From contig DMAP01000238.1 of NCBI GenBank assembly GCA_003446975.1, positions 1 to 5,594 on the forward strand: a stretch of DNA of 5,594 nt. The letters run 5' to 3'. Shown here in pieces: positions 1-5,521 of the stretch. Under the pieces are notes generated by a model. The model did not search any database and was not told the DNA's origin. It worked only from the letters and a program-made list of their open reading frames with translations. Origin of the DNA: Clostridiales bacterium. GTDB lineage: Bacteria > Bacillota > Clostridia > Tissierellales > Dethiosulfatibacteraceae. The first letter of the stretch is position 1. Each line of letters begins with the position of its first letter. A program made the position numbers and the translations under genes.

Positions 1-50
1 GTTCAATTTGTTCCGGAATATTCACCGTGTTTCTGAAATTGACCCCTGGT
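1..50. mobile_element. possible end of an IS21-like element (weak)
   Basis: The first bases carry GTTCAATTTGTTCCGGAATA and, further on, GAAATTGACCCC. The 7-base units TCAATTT (3-9) and AAATTGA (36-42) are inverted copies. From memory, GTTCAATTT...CCGGAATA strings are common beside IS21-family istAB genes, but no transposase is present and no target duplication can be tested because the window starts here. It could equally be ordinary intergenic DNA. Confidence 0.2.
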
Positions 51-58
51 AATCCTTT

Positions 59-78
59 GAGGACCACTTGGTGGTCTC
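59..78. other. small hairpin of unknown role
   Basis: GACCAC (62-67) and GTGGTC (71-76) pair perfectly around a TTG loop, and GA (59-60) can extend the stem with TC (77-78) across a bulged G. No T-run follows on either strand, so it is not a convincing intrinsic terminator. It may end an upstream transcript or belong to the possible insertion-sequence end to its left. Confidence 0.35.
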
Positions 79-97
79 GTCAACTCACAATGTTAAT

Positions 98-117
98 TTA
101 GTTAAGAAAATAACACT
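98..117. promoter_or_regulatory. candidate Crp/Fnr operator upstream of the reductase gene
   Basis: GTTA (101-104) and TAAC (111-114) form a dyad with a six-base gap, the same core geometry as the perfect dyad at 3612-3631. Aligned over 20 bases, the right half TAACAC is identical and the left half keeps GTTA; the spacer and outer left bases differ. The centre (107.5) lies about 40 bases before the start predicted from the -10-like TAAAAT at 135-140. The region is AT-rich, so chance is a real alternative. If real, it joins the reductase to the permease operon in one regulon. Confidence 0.4.
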
Positions 118-119
118 TT

Positions 120-145
120 TATACTAAAATATGATAAAATATAAA
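120..145 (+). promoter_or_regulatory. AT-rich -10 region for the reductase gene
   Basis: Several -10-like hexamers lie close together: TATACT (120-125), TATGAT (130-135), TAAAAT (135-140) and TATAAA (140-145). None has a good -35 at 16-18 bases, which would suit an activator-dependent promoter. With TAAAAT the predicted start is near 147 and the leader about 60 bases. The exact hexamer cannot be chosen from the sequence. Confidence 0.35.
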
Positions 146-208
146 TGATGATTCATGCCATTTAGGATGACTTTGTCAAATATTTAGTTGAATAAAGGAG
201 GGAAAATA

Positions 209-1996
209 ATGACTAAGAAAACATTGTCTATTTTTCTAGTGTTGACGTTAATCGTTTCATTGATTTTCGGTGGATGCAGTCCACCTGCTGAACAGACGAC
301 AACGGCTCCGACAACTACAACTGCTGTTACAACTGCTCCAGAACCGACGGCTATGTTTACGCCAGGGACCTATGCGGTCACTGTCGATGGGCATAACGGC
401 CCTTTTGAGATTGATGTCGTGTTTAGCCAAGACAAGATAACAGATATCATAATCGGAGAAAATGATGAATCGCCGGCAATTGGTGATGTTGCCATGGAAG
501 CCATGCGTTCCGAGATACTAGAAAGACAAAGCTTGAATGTGGACACCATCGCTGGTGCTACCATGACAGGTGTGTATTTCCGGGTTGCTGTGACGGAAGC
601 CGTCAAGGAAGCGGGAGGAGATCCATCCAAAATGCAGACTAAGGCTGACAAGCAACTGACAACACCAGAAGATGCGACTGTTGAGGTTGTGATTATCGGC
701 TCTGGTATAGCTGGCCTTTCTACAGCAATGGAAGCCAATAAACTCGGTCTTGATGTCATGGTCATTGAACAGCTCGGCATATTAGGTGGATCTTCCGCCC
801 GTGCTGGATATCTTATGGGTACTGGCACAAAGCTTCAAGCGGAACAAGGGATAACCTACAGCATGGATGATTTGAAGGCAAGATTCTTGAGAGCTGTGGA
901 TGTCACCAATACTGAAGCCTATGCCCATGCGGTAAGATTTGTGGAGAATATGGGTGTCAACATAGACTGGATGTATGATTTGGGTGTCAAATTTGGTCCT
1001 GTGAATCTGGGTTTTCAACACTATGGCCCGGAGGGAGAGCGTTTGGGGTCGTTCCTGATTAAAGCATTGGAGAACAACCTCAAAACCAAGAAAATTGACT
1101 ACCGTCTTAACACACGTGGCGATGAGCTGTTGACAGATGCATCAGGTGCTGTCATTGGTGTAAGGGTTGAAGCGCCTAATGGTGAATACTATAATATTTA
1201 TGCCAATGCAGTCGTCGTGGCAACAGGTGGTTTTTTTGCAAACAAAGACATGACGGCACAATATTTTCCAGGGTATGAGAATTTCCCATATGACTGCACA
1301 ATGGGTGCTGACGGATCCGGAATGCTCATGGCTGAGGAAATCGGAGCGGAGTTGAAAAACATGACGTTCGGCAATCATCATGCGATTGTCGGTTTCTACA
1401 AGGGTGTTCCAAGATCATTGACTTTGCTGGCTGGCAATGGTGGAATTGCAGTTAACAGCAAAGGGGAGAGATTCTTCAACGAATCCGGTGATTACACACT
1501 CTTTACGAAGGCTGTCATTGATCAAAATGATGATATCTATGCCATCATGGACCAGACCATAGCCGACCTGCCCGTTATCCAAAATGACAAAGGCCTTGCT
1601 GCGCTTACCCTCATGTATACAGTTGCCGATACTCTTGAGGAGCTGGCAGAAAAAATGGGGATCGATCCAGAAGGGTTGCTTGCATCCGTTGAAGCAGTCA
1701 GAGAAAGCATAGCTGCTGGCACACCGGATGCCTTTGAGAAACCAGTGGCAAATATGAGGACGGATTTCACCAATCCGCCATACTACGGCGTCAAGACTCA
1801 GATTGAAAACCATACCAACTTTGGTGGAATTGCGACAGATTATGAAAGCCGAGCCCTCAGAAGCGACGGTACAGTCATTAAAGGGTTATATGCTGTAGGG
1901 GAATGTGCGGCCATGAAGCCCGGTACTGCCGGGATGCTCTCAGTGGGGGTATTTGAAGGTCGGATAGCCGCCAATGCAATTGCCAATGAAAAATGA
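209..1996 (+). CDS. secreted lipoprotein flavoenzyme: FMN-binding domain fused to fumarate-reductase-like FAD domain
   Basis: This 595-residue protein probably works outside the membrane as a flavin-linked reductase of an unidentified acceptor. The ATG follows AAAGGAGGG with a 6-base gap; an in-frame TTG at 188 lies before that site and is unlikely. Residues 4-22 are a lipoprotein signal with lipobox-like FGGC (Cys23), then a Thr-rich linker to about 48. Residues 50-137 are an FMN_bind domain; DTIAGAT (112-118) fits the ApbE flavinylation motif Dxx(S/T)GAT except for Ala115, with Thr118 the likely FMN acceptor. The FAD_binding_2 domain starts near 157 with GSGIAG (164-169), Glu187 and GGSSARAG (193-200). 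By motif alignment with Shewanella Fcc3, His535 is kept, but the proton-path Arg is Ala408, the catalytic Arg402 is Tyr429, and the substrate Arg544 falls at Gly575. Fumarate is therefore unlikely. No apbE gene is in the window. Confidence 0.88.
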   Translation: MTKKTLSIFLVLTLIVSLIFGGCSPPAEQTTTAPTTTTAVTTAPEPTAMFTPGTYAVTVDGHNGPFEIDVVFSQDKITDIIIGENDESPAIGDVAMEAMRSEILERQSLNVDTIAGATMTGVYFRVAVTEAVKEAGGDPSKMQTKADKQLTTPEDATVEVVIIGSGIAGLSTAMEANKLGLDVMVIEQLGILGGSSARAGYLMGTGTKLQAEQGITYSMDDLKARFLRAVDVTNTEAYAHAVRFVENMGVNIDWMYDLGVKFGPVNLGFQHYGPEGERLGSFLIKALENNLKTKKIDYRLNTRGDELLTDASGAVIGVRVEAPNGEYYNIYANAVVVATGGFFANKDMTAQYFPGYENFPYDCTMGADGSGMLMAEEIGAELKNMTFGNHHAIVGFYKGVPRSLTLLAGNGGIAVNSKGERFFNESGDYTLFTKAVIDQNDDIYAIMDQTIADLPVIQNDKGLAALTLMYTVADTLEELAEKMGIDPEGLLASVEAVRESIAAGTPDAFEKPVANMRTDFTNPPYYGVKTQIENHTNFGGIATDYESRALRSDGTVIKGLYAVGECAAMKPGTAGMLSVGVFEGRIAANAIANEK

Positions 1997-2004
1997 TGCC
2001 ACTA

Positions 2005-2032
2005 TTGACAGTGTGTAAAGCATCGATAGGAT
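2005..2032 (+). promoter_or_regulatory. candidate promoter for the QueG-like gene
   Basis: A perfect TTGACA (2005-2010) is followed after 16 bases by TAGGAT (2027-2032), four of six matches to the -10 consensus. Transcription would start near 2039, giving a leader of about 130 bases that contains the hairpin at 2055-2091. A second, weaker option is TTGGCA (2110-2115) with an AT-rich stretch near 2134, beyond the hairpin. Confidence 0.4.
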
Positions 2033-2054
2033 GCATGTCAAAATGATTGAACAA

Positions 2055-2099
2055 CTCCTTGGAGGCAGGGCAATCCCTTGGATCCAAGGAGATTTCTTT
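2055..2099 (+). terminator. hairpin with short T-rich tail: terminator or attenuator
   Basis: CTCCTTGGA (2055-2063) pairs perfectly with TCCAAGGAG (2083-2091). Inside it AGGG (2067-2070) pairs with CCCT (2075-2078) around a CAAT loop, so the structure stacks two helices. The tail ATTTCTTT (2092-2099) is T-rich but interrupted. It lies about 60 bases after the reductase stop, as an intrinsic terminator would. It also lies downstream of the candidate promoter at 2005, so it could attenuate the next gene. The overlapping 14-base palindrome CCTTGGATCCAAGG (2076-2089) offers a competing fold. Confidence 0.5.
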
Positions 2100-2169
2100 G
2101 GAGTTTGCGTTGGCAGATGATTTTAGCTTTAAAAATATTTATTTTCTTGTGTAAAGGGAGGACCGCTAA

Positions 2170-2931
2170 ATGAAAGAAAAAATCAAAGAATTTGTGTTGG
2201 CTATGGGGGTTGATGATGTGGGCTTTGCAAAGGCCACAGATTACAACAGCCCAAGATCACCCGAACTGGAATCAATCTTTCCGAAGGTTCAGTCCATCAT
2301 TGTTCTGGCGTATAAGGAACTGTCCACTTGTGATAGCCCCAATATGCAGATTGCCATGGGCGGAAGATTGGATGTGATGGAGTTTTCCCGCTCCTGCAGC
2401 TACAAGCTGGCAAGATTCATTGAGAAGGAGCTTCATGGAAAAGCCATGACAATATCTGTATCCTATCCGATGGATATGAGCCTCAAAACCTCAGGAACCG
2501 TAGCTGACGTTTCCCTGCGCCATGCGGCGGTCGCTGCAGGGTTGGGTGCTTTTGGGAGACACAATCTTGTGATCCATCCCAAACTTGGGACTCGCATCGT
2601 CTTTACCGCTGTATTGACTGATTTGGAGTTGCCATCAGATCCAATAATAACAGACGATTTATGTATTAACTGCAACATTTGTGTTGAGAGTTGCCCAGCA
2701 GGAGCGTTAGCTGTTGAAGGCAAGACCCATGTCGGTAGATGCTTGAAAGTTTCTCAGCCTTACGGACTTGGCGCGGATATAGCTTTTAGGACAAAATTGA
2801 TAGATAGCTCGCCAGAAGAGCAAAAAGCAATGTTTATGGATGACCATTATTGGAGATTGTACCAAACAGGATTTATCGGGTTTCAATATTTTTGCTTTGA
2901 ATGCTACAGATCTTGTCCTATTGGTCAGTAG
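2170..2931 (+). CDS. short QueG-like double [4Fe-4S] cluster protein
   Basis: A 253-residue cytosolic iron-sulfur protein; no signal or membrane segment is seen. GGGAGG lies 8 bases before the ATG. The core around 121-153 (AAGLGAFGRHNLVIHP, then GTRIVFTAVLTDLEL) matches the conserved centre of epoxyqueuosine reductase QueG and relatives. The cluster pattern is also QueG-like: C165-x2-C168-x2-C171-x3-C175-P, a lone C191, then C242-x2-C245-x3-C249-P. By analogy C165/C168/C171/C249 hold one cluster and C175/C191/C242/C245 the other. Unlike QueG (about 350-380 residues) it ends right after the last motif, with no HEAT-like tail, and I do not see the family's usual cobalamin-contact segment near 62-76. 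It is probably not the tRNA enzyme but an anaerobe-specific redox paralogue. Its partner and reaction are unknown; the setting suggests electron transfer to or maturation of the nearby system. Confidence 0.8.
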   Translation: MKEKIKEFVLAMGVDDVGFAKATDYNSPRSPELESIFPKVQSIIVLAYKELSTCDSPNMQIAMGGRLDVMEFSRSCSYKLARFIEKELHGKAMTISVSYPMDMSLKTSGTVADVSLRHAAVAAGLGAFGRHNLVIHPKLGTRIVFTAVLTDLELPSDPIITDDLCINCNICVESCPAGALAVEGKTHVGRCLKVSQPYGLGADIAFRTKLIDSSPEEQKAMFMDDHYWRLYQTGFIGFQYFCFECYRSCPIGQ

Positions 2932-2932
2932 G

Positions 2933-3598
2933 TTAGGACAGAATGCCCATATCCACAATCGTGATGCTGACCGAATCATAATCAATCAGCCCGTCACTCT
3001 TCATCTTCTGTAGCTCTCTGGATAGGGATGTTCGCTGGACGCCTATGCGGTCGGCAAGAGCTTTCTTGGTTGATTGCAGGATGATTTTGTTGGAATTTTG
3101 AAGCTTGTATTCGTTTCTGATGTAGGCAATGATGCTATCACGGATTGAGCGGTTGACATAGTGCTTGATCTTGTCACCGAGCAGGAGAGCATTGTCGGAG
3201 ATAAATTCCAGAAATTGCCTTAGAAAACTTGGGTTGGTAGAGCACAACTCAAACAGCGTATCCTTTTGAATCTCCAGCAGGGATGTATCGGTTTTGGCGG
3301 TGACGGTCATTGGATAACAAGGGTTTTTAGAAAAAATCAGGTTTCCGCCTAGAATATCATCAGGATAAAACTCGGTGATGGTCAGCAGATCTCCGGACTC
3401 GTCTATACGCTCAATGACAACCTTGCCACTAAGGATATGCTCGACATAGTCACATTTATCGCCATCAAAATGGATGATTTCACCCTTGCTGTAGGTTTTG
3501 ATATTCATTGTCTTGGCTTTTAGGTATTCTTCTAACAAGTTGGCAGGGATATATTTCAAAAATGCATAGTTGTTTTTAACGGACAATAGATTATTCAT
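2933..3598 (-). CDS. Crp/Fnr-family transcription regulator
   Basis: A 221-residue regulator: effector-binding beta-roll at about 20-120, dimer helix at about 122-147, winged helix-turn-helix at about 150-218. AAGGAG lies 5 bases before the ATG. It lacks the N-terminal Cys cluster of FNR (its cysteines are 49, 94 and 119), and the segment at 84-105 lacks the Glu and Arg-Ser that bind cAMP in CRP. It probably senses another ligand or redox state, as CprK of Desulfitobacterium senses chlorinated aromatics. The recognition helix QRTSLSRELQKM (188-199) keeps the Ser-Arg pair of FNR (193-194) but has Thr190 where FNR and CRP have a base-contacting Glu, so a modified half-site is expected. It is divergent from the permease operon across a perfect dyad, its likely operator. 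Confidence 0.9.
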   Translation of the reverse strand: MNNLLSVKNNYAFLKYIPANLLEEYLKAKTMNIKTYSKGEIIHFDGDKCDYVEHILSGKVVIERIDESGDLLTITEFYPDDILGGNLIFSKNPCYPMTVTAKTDTSLLEIQKDTLFELCSTNPSFLRQFLEFISDNALLLGDKIKHYVNRSIRDSIIAYIRNEYKLQNSNKIILQSTKKALADRIGVQRTSLSRELQKMKSDGLIDYDSVSITIVDMGILS

Positions 3599-3611
3599 AA
3601 ATACTCCTTCT

Positions 3612-3631
3612 GGTGTTACCTCGGTAACACC
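3612..3631. promoter_or_regulatory. perfect 9-2-9 dyad, likely Crp/Fnr operator
   Basis: GGTGTTACC (3612-3620) and GGTAACACC (3623-3631) are exact inverted copies around TC. The core TGTTAC-N4-GTAACA has the size and symmetry of a Crp/Fnr dimer site but is neither the FNR (TTGAT-N4-ATCAA) nor the CRP (TGTGA-N6-TCACA) sequence. It lies just upstream of the regulator's start codon and before the divergent operon. Its centre, 3621.5, is exactly -41.5 from the start predicted by the TATAAT at 3651-3656, the standard class II activator position. Confidence 0.75.
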
Positions 3632-3646
3632 TTTTGTGTTGCTATT

Positions 3647-3675
3647 ATTATATAATCAATTCATTAATTTTGGAA
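3647..3675 (-). promoter_or_regulatory. candidate promoter of the Crp/Fnr gene
   Basis: On the minus strand a TATAAT reads from 3652 to 3647, with a weak TTCCAA (3675 to 3670) 17 bases upstream as the -35. The start would be near 3640, placing the dyad centre at about +19 in the leader, where bound protein would block transcription. This fits negative autoregulation but the -35 matches only three of six bases. Confidence 0.35.
3651..3656 (+). promoter_or_regulatory. -10 box of the permease operon promoter
   Basis: A perfect TATAAT sits 32 bases before the first operon ATG, with a start predicted near 3663. No usable -35 lies 16-18 bases upstream (CACCTT at 17), and the right half of the dyad covers that place. 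This is the expected form of an activator-dependent promoter. Confidence 0.6.
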
Positions 3676-3687
3676 GGAGAAAAATTT

Positions 3688-4170
3688 ATGGATGTGTTCA
3701 CATTGTCATTTTGGGGTATATCATTGGCCTTGACAGGGTTTTCATTGGCTAAGAGCAAGGAAAAGACATTTGAGGCTATGAAAAAGTCTAGGGGCATGAT
3801 GGGAAATATGCTTGGGGAGATTATCGCCATTATTTTTTTGATAGGGTTGGTGCTGACTTTTATACCACCGGAATCGATCAAATCAGTATTGGGTTCTGAG
3901 AATACTTTTATATCATCAATCATCGCTGCCATTGCGGGAAGTATTACACTTATCCCGGCTTTTGTGGCTTTTCCCTTAGTTGGTTCTTTCGTCAACGTTG
4001 GGGCCAGCATCATTCCGGCAGTCGCATTTTTAACCACGCTGACGATGGTGGGCGTTGTGACATTCCCCCTTGAAAAGAAGGAGTTCGGGTTTAAATTTGC
4101 ATTGGTTAGAAATCTGCTGAGCTTTGCTGCTGCCTTGGTCATTGCAATGGCAATGGGGGTGATCCTATGA
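3688..4170 (+). CDS. five-helix permease, first half of a split pair (UPF0718/ArsP-like)
   Basis: A 160-residue membrane protein. The ATG at 3688 follows GGAAGGAG; an in-frame ATG at 3634 lies upstream of the -10 box and is excluded. Predicted helices are at about 4-22, 41-60, 73-100, 105-126 and 137-160. GSI (84-86), Pro90 and AFP (94-96) match the next protein without a gap at an offset of four residues, so the two are homologous halves. Adjacent pairs of this kind occur in anaerobes and are usually labelled only 'permease', distantly related to the UPF0718/ArsP exporters. There is no cysteine, so the metal- or arsenic-binding Cys of ArsP-type transporters is missing and the substrate is unknown. 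Its stop overlaps the next start (ATGA), which suggests coupled translation and a heteromeric complex. Confidence 0.75.
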   Translation: MDVFTLSFWGISLALTGFSLAKSKEKTFEAMKKSRGMMGNMLGEIIAIIFLIGLVLTFIPPESIKSVLGSENTFISSIIAAIAGSITLIPAFVAFPLVGSFVNVGASIIPAVAFLTTLTMVGVVTFPLEKKEFGFKFALVRNLLSFAAALVIAMAMGVIL

Positions 4171-4907
4171 CAATCACCAAGGTTTTAAAAAAGAACAAGC
4201 TGATGGCCTTGGTTGCCCTCATATATGTATCTATTTTTATATTCATGCCGGATAAGGCGATGGAGGCAATGGGGAACAGTGTTTACTACCTGGTAGAGAT
4301 GGTGCAGGTCTTGCCGATCATATTCCTGTTGACAGTCGTCATTGAGGCGTTGGTTCCTAAAGAGATGATAACTAAGCGTTTGGGTGCCAAATCAGGTTTT
4401 CTCGGAAATATTTTGTCGCTGATATTAGGGAGTATTTCAGCAGGTCCGATTTACGCGGCATTTCCAATCAGCAAGATGCTATTGACCAAAGGGGCTCGCG
4501 TATCGAATGTGGTCATTATTCTAAGCTCTTGGGCGGTCATAAAGCTTCCGATGCTTGCCAATGAAGCCAAGTTTCTAGGGGTTTCCTTTATGGGAGTCCG
4601 TTGGGTATTGACAGTCATCGCCATTTTGATAATGGCCTGGATCACTGAAAAACTGGTCTCTAAGAAAGATATGCTGATAACATCGACAGAAGTAACAGAT
4701 AAACAGATTGTAATCAATCATGACTATTGCATAGGGTGTGGGATATGCGCAAAAATGCTTCCCGAAGTTTATGAAATGACCGATCAAAAGGCGTATGTCA
4801 AAGCAGGTGGCTTTAAGTCAGTCGATGATGCCATGATACAAAAGACAGCTGAGAAATGCCCTGTGAATGCCATTAATGTTAAAAAGAAAGGAGGCGCTGT
4901 CGCATGA
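4167..4907 (+). CDS. permease second half fused to a [4Fe-4S] ferredoxin domain
   Basis: A 246-residue protein with two parts. Residues 1-163 are a permease half with predicted helices at about 11-28, 41-63, 79-105, 112-130 and 142-160, carrying GSI (88-90), Pro94, AFP (98-100), GA (109-110) and Glu133...Arg145, all aligned with the preceding protein. Residues 180-240 are a single-cluster ferredoxin: C188-x2-C191-x2-C194 and C231-P. The fusion puts an electron carrier on a transporter, suggesting that transport is driven, gated or accompanied by electron flow. The ferredoxin should be cytosolic, yet the Lys-rich N-terminus plus five full helices would put it outside; helix 3 (79-105), rich in Gly and Pro, may be re-entrant. 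It overlaps both neighbours by 4 bases. The closest simple label is 'permease'; the substrate is unknown. Confidence 0.78.
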   Translation: MTITKVLKKNKLMALVALIYVSIFIFMPDKAMEAMGNSVYYLVEMVQVLPIIFLLTVVIEALVPKEMITKRLGAKSGFLGNILSLILGSISAGPIYAAFPISKMLLTKGARVSNVVIILSSWAVIKLPMLANEAKFLGVSFMGVRWVLTVIAILIMAWITEKLVSKKDMLITSTEVTDKQIVINHDYCIGCGICAKMLPEVYEMTDQKAYVKAGGFKSVDDAMIQKTAEKCPVNAINVKKKGGAVA

Positions 4908-5521
4908 GGATGACTAGAATTTTGATCCAAATTATCTTTTTTGGTGTTTTTATGATTATCATCAAGAATGGCAACATGGTGCTTTGGCTGGGAATATTCC
5001 TGATAAGTCTAATGGGTGCGGTTTTTTTTGGCAGGTTTTACTGTGGATTTATATGCCCGATGAATACGGTAATGGGTGTTACCGGTAAAATCGCCAAGAA
5101 ACTGAAATGGCAGACGAAAACAGTTCCTAAATTTTTAAACAACAAGGCGTTGCCATGGATTGTTTTGGTTATAATGGCAGCGAGCATGATTCTTTCCAAA
5201 AGAGTTTTGCAACGGGAACTGCCAATTTTAATCATACTGATTCTTTTGTCTGTATTGGTGACTTTAAGATATGAGGAATGGGTTTTCCACAACAGTATCT
5301 GTCCATATGGCGCATTATTGAGCTTGACTGGGAAACGAGCGAAGTTCTCGACAAAGGTGGATCACTCTTTGTGTATCGGATGTAAAAAATGCGAGACCGT
5401 ATGTCCATCGAGGGCTATAGAAGTGGATGCGAATATCAAAAAAGCATATGTGGATTCTTCCATCTGTCATCAATGTCAAGCATGCACAGGGGTATGTCCA
5501 GTGGATGCAATAGCCTATTAA
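4904..5521 (+). CDS. NapH-like membrane polyferredoxin
   Basis: A 205-residue membrane iron-sulfur protein of the Fer4_5 type, related to NapH and to the C-terminal part of NosR, that probably passes electrons between cytosolic ferredoxin and an acceptor at or beyond the membrane. AAAGGAGG lies 9 bases before the ATG at 4904, which overlaps the previous stop; the ATG at 4910 is too far away. About four helices are seen (5-21, 25-43, 83-98, 106-121). C47-x3-C51-P follows helix 2. The second such motif is H129-x3-C133-PYGAL, with His where the first Cys usually stands. The C-terminal domain holds two ferredoxin clusters: C157-x2-C160-x2-C163-x3-C167-P and C188-x2-C191-x2-C194-x3-C198-P. The gene ends 73 bases before the window edge with no clear terminator, so the operon may continue. 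Confidence 0.85.
   Translation: MRMTRILIQIIFFGVFMIIIKNGNMVLWLGIFLISLMGAVFFGRFYCGFICPMNTVMGVTGKIAKKLKWQTKTVPKFLNNKALPWIVLVIMAASMILSKRVLQRELPILIILILLSVLVTLRYEEWVFHNSICPYGALLSLTGKRAKFSTKVDHSLCIGCKKCETVCPSRAIEVDANIKKAYVDSSICHQCQACTGVCPVDAIAY

Noticed and set aside
188..208. Upstream in-frame TTG start for the reductase
   Set aside because: It lies before the AAAGGAGGG ribosome site, while the ATG at 209 is ideally spaced and directly begins a lipoprotein signal.
1415..1813. 132-codon minus-strand open frame inside the reductase gene
   Set aside because: It lies wholly within a conserved FAD domain and its product has no family features.
209..1996. Calling the flavoenzyme a fumarate or urocanate reductase
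   Set aside because: The key active-site arginines by motif position are replaced by Ala, Tyr and Gly, so a specific substrate name is not supported.
2153..2166. T-box-like string AGGGAGGACCGCT before the QueG-like gene
   Set aside because: It overlaps the ribosome site, differs from the T-box core, and no specifier stem or following terminator is seen.
3626..3640. AACAC-N5-GTGTT inverted repeat overlapping the main dyad
   Set aside because: Five-base arms in AT-rich DNA are easily due to chance and the longer perfect dyad explains the left arm.
3570..3752. Open frame across the divergent control region, and the ATG at 3634 for the first permease
   Set aside because: Both start upstream of or on the promoter and operator, lack ribosome sites, and the ATG at 3688 has GGAAGGAG.
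3648..4142. Long minus-strand open frame under the first permease gene
   Set aside because: It mirrors the hydrophobic coding strand, has no ribosome site and no recognisable domain.
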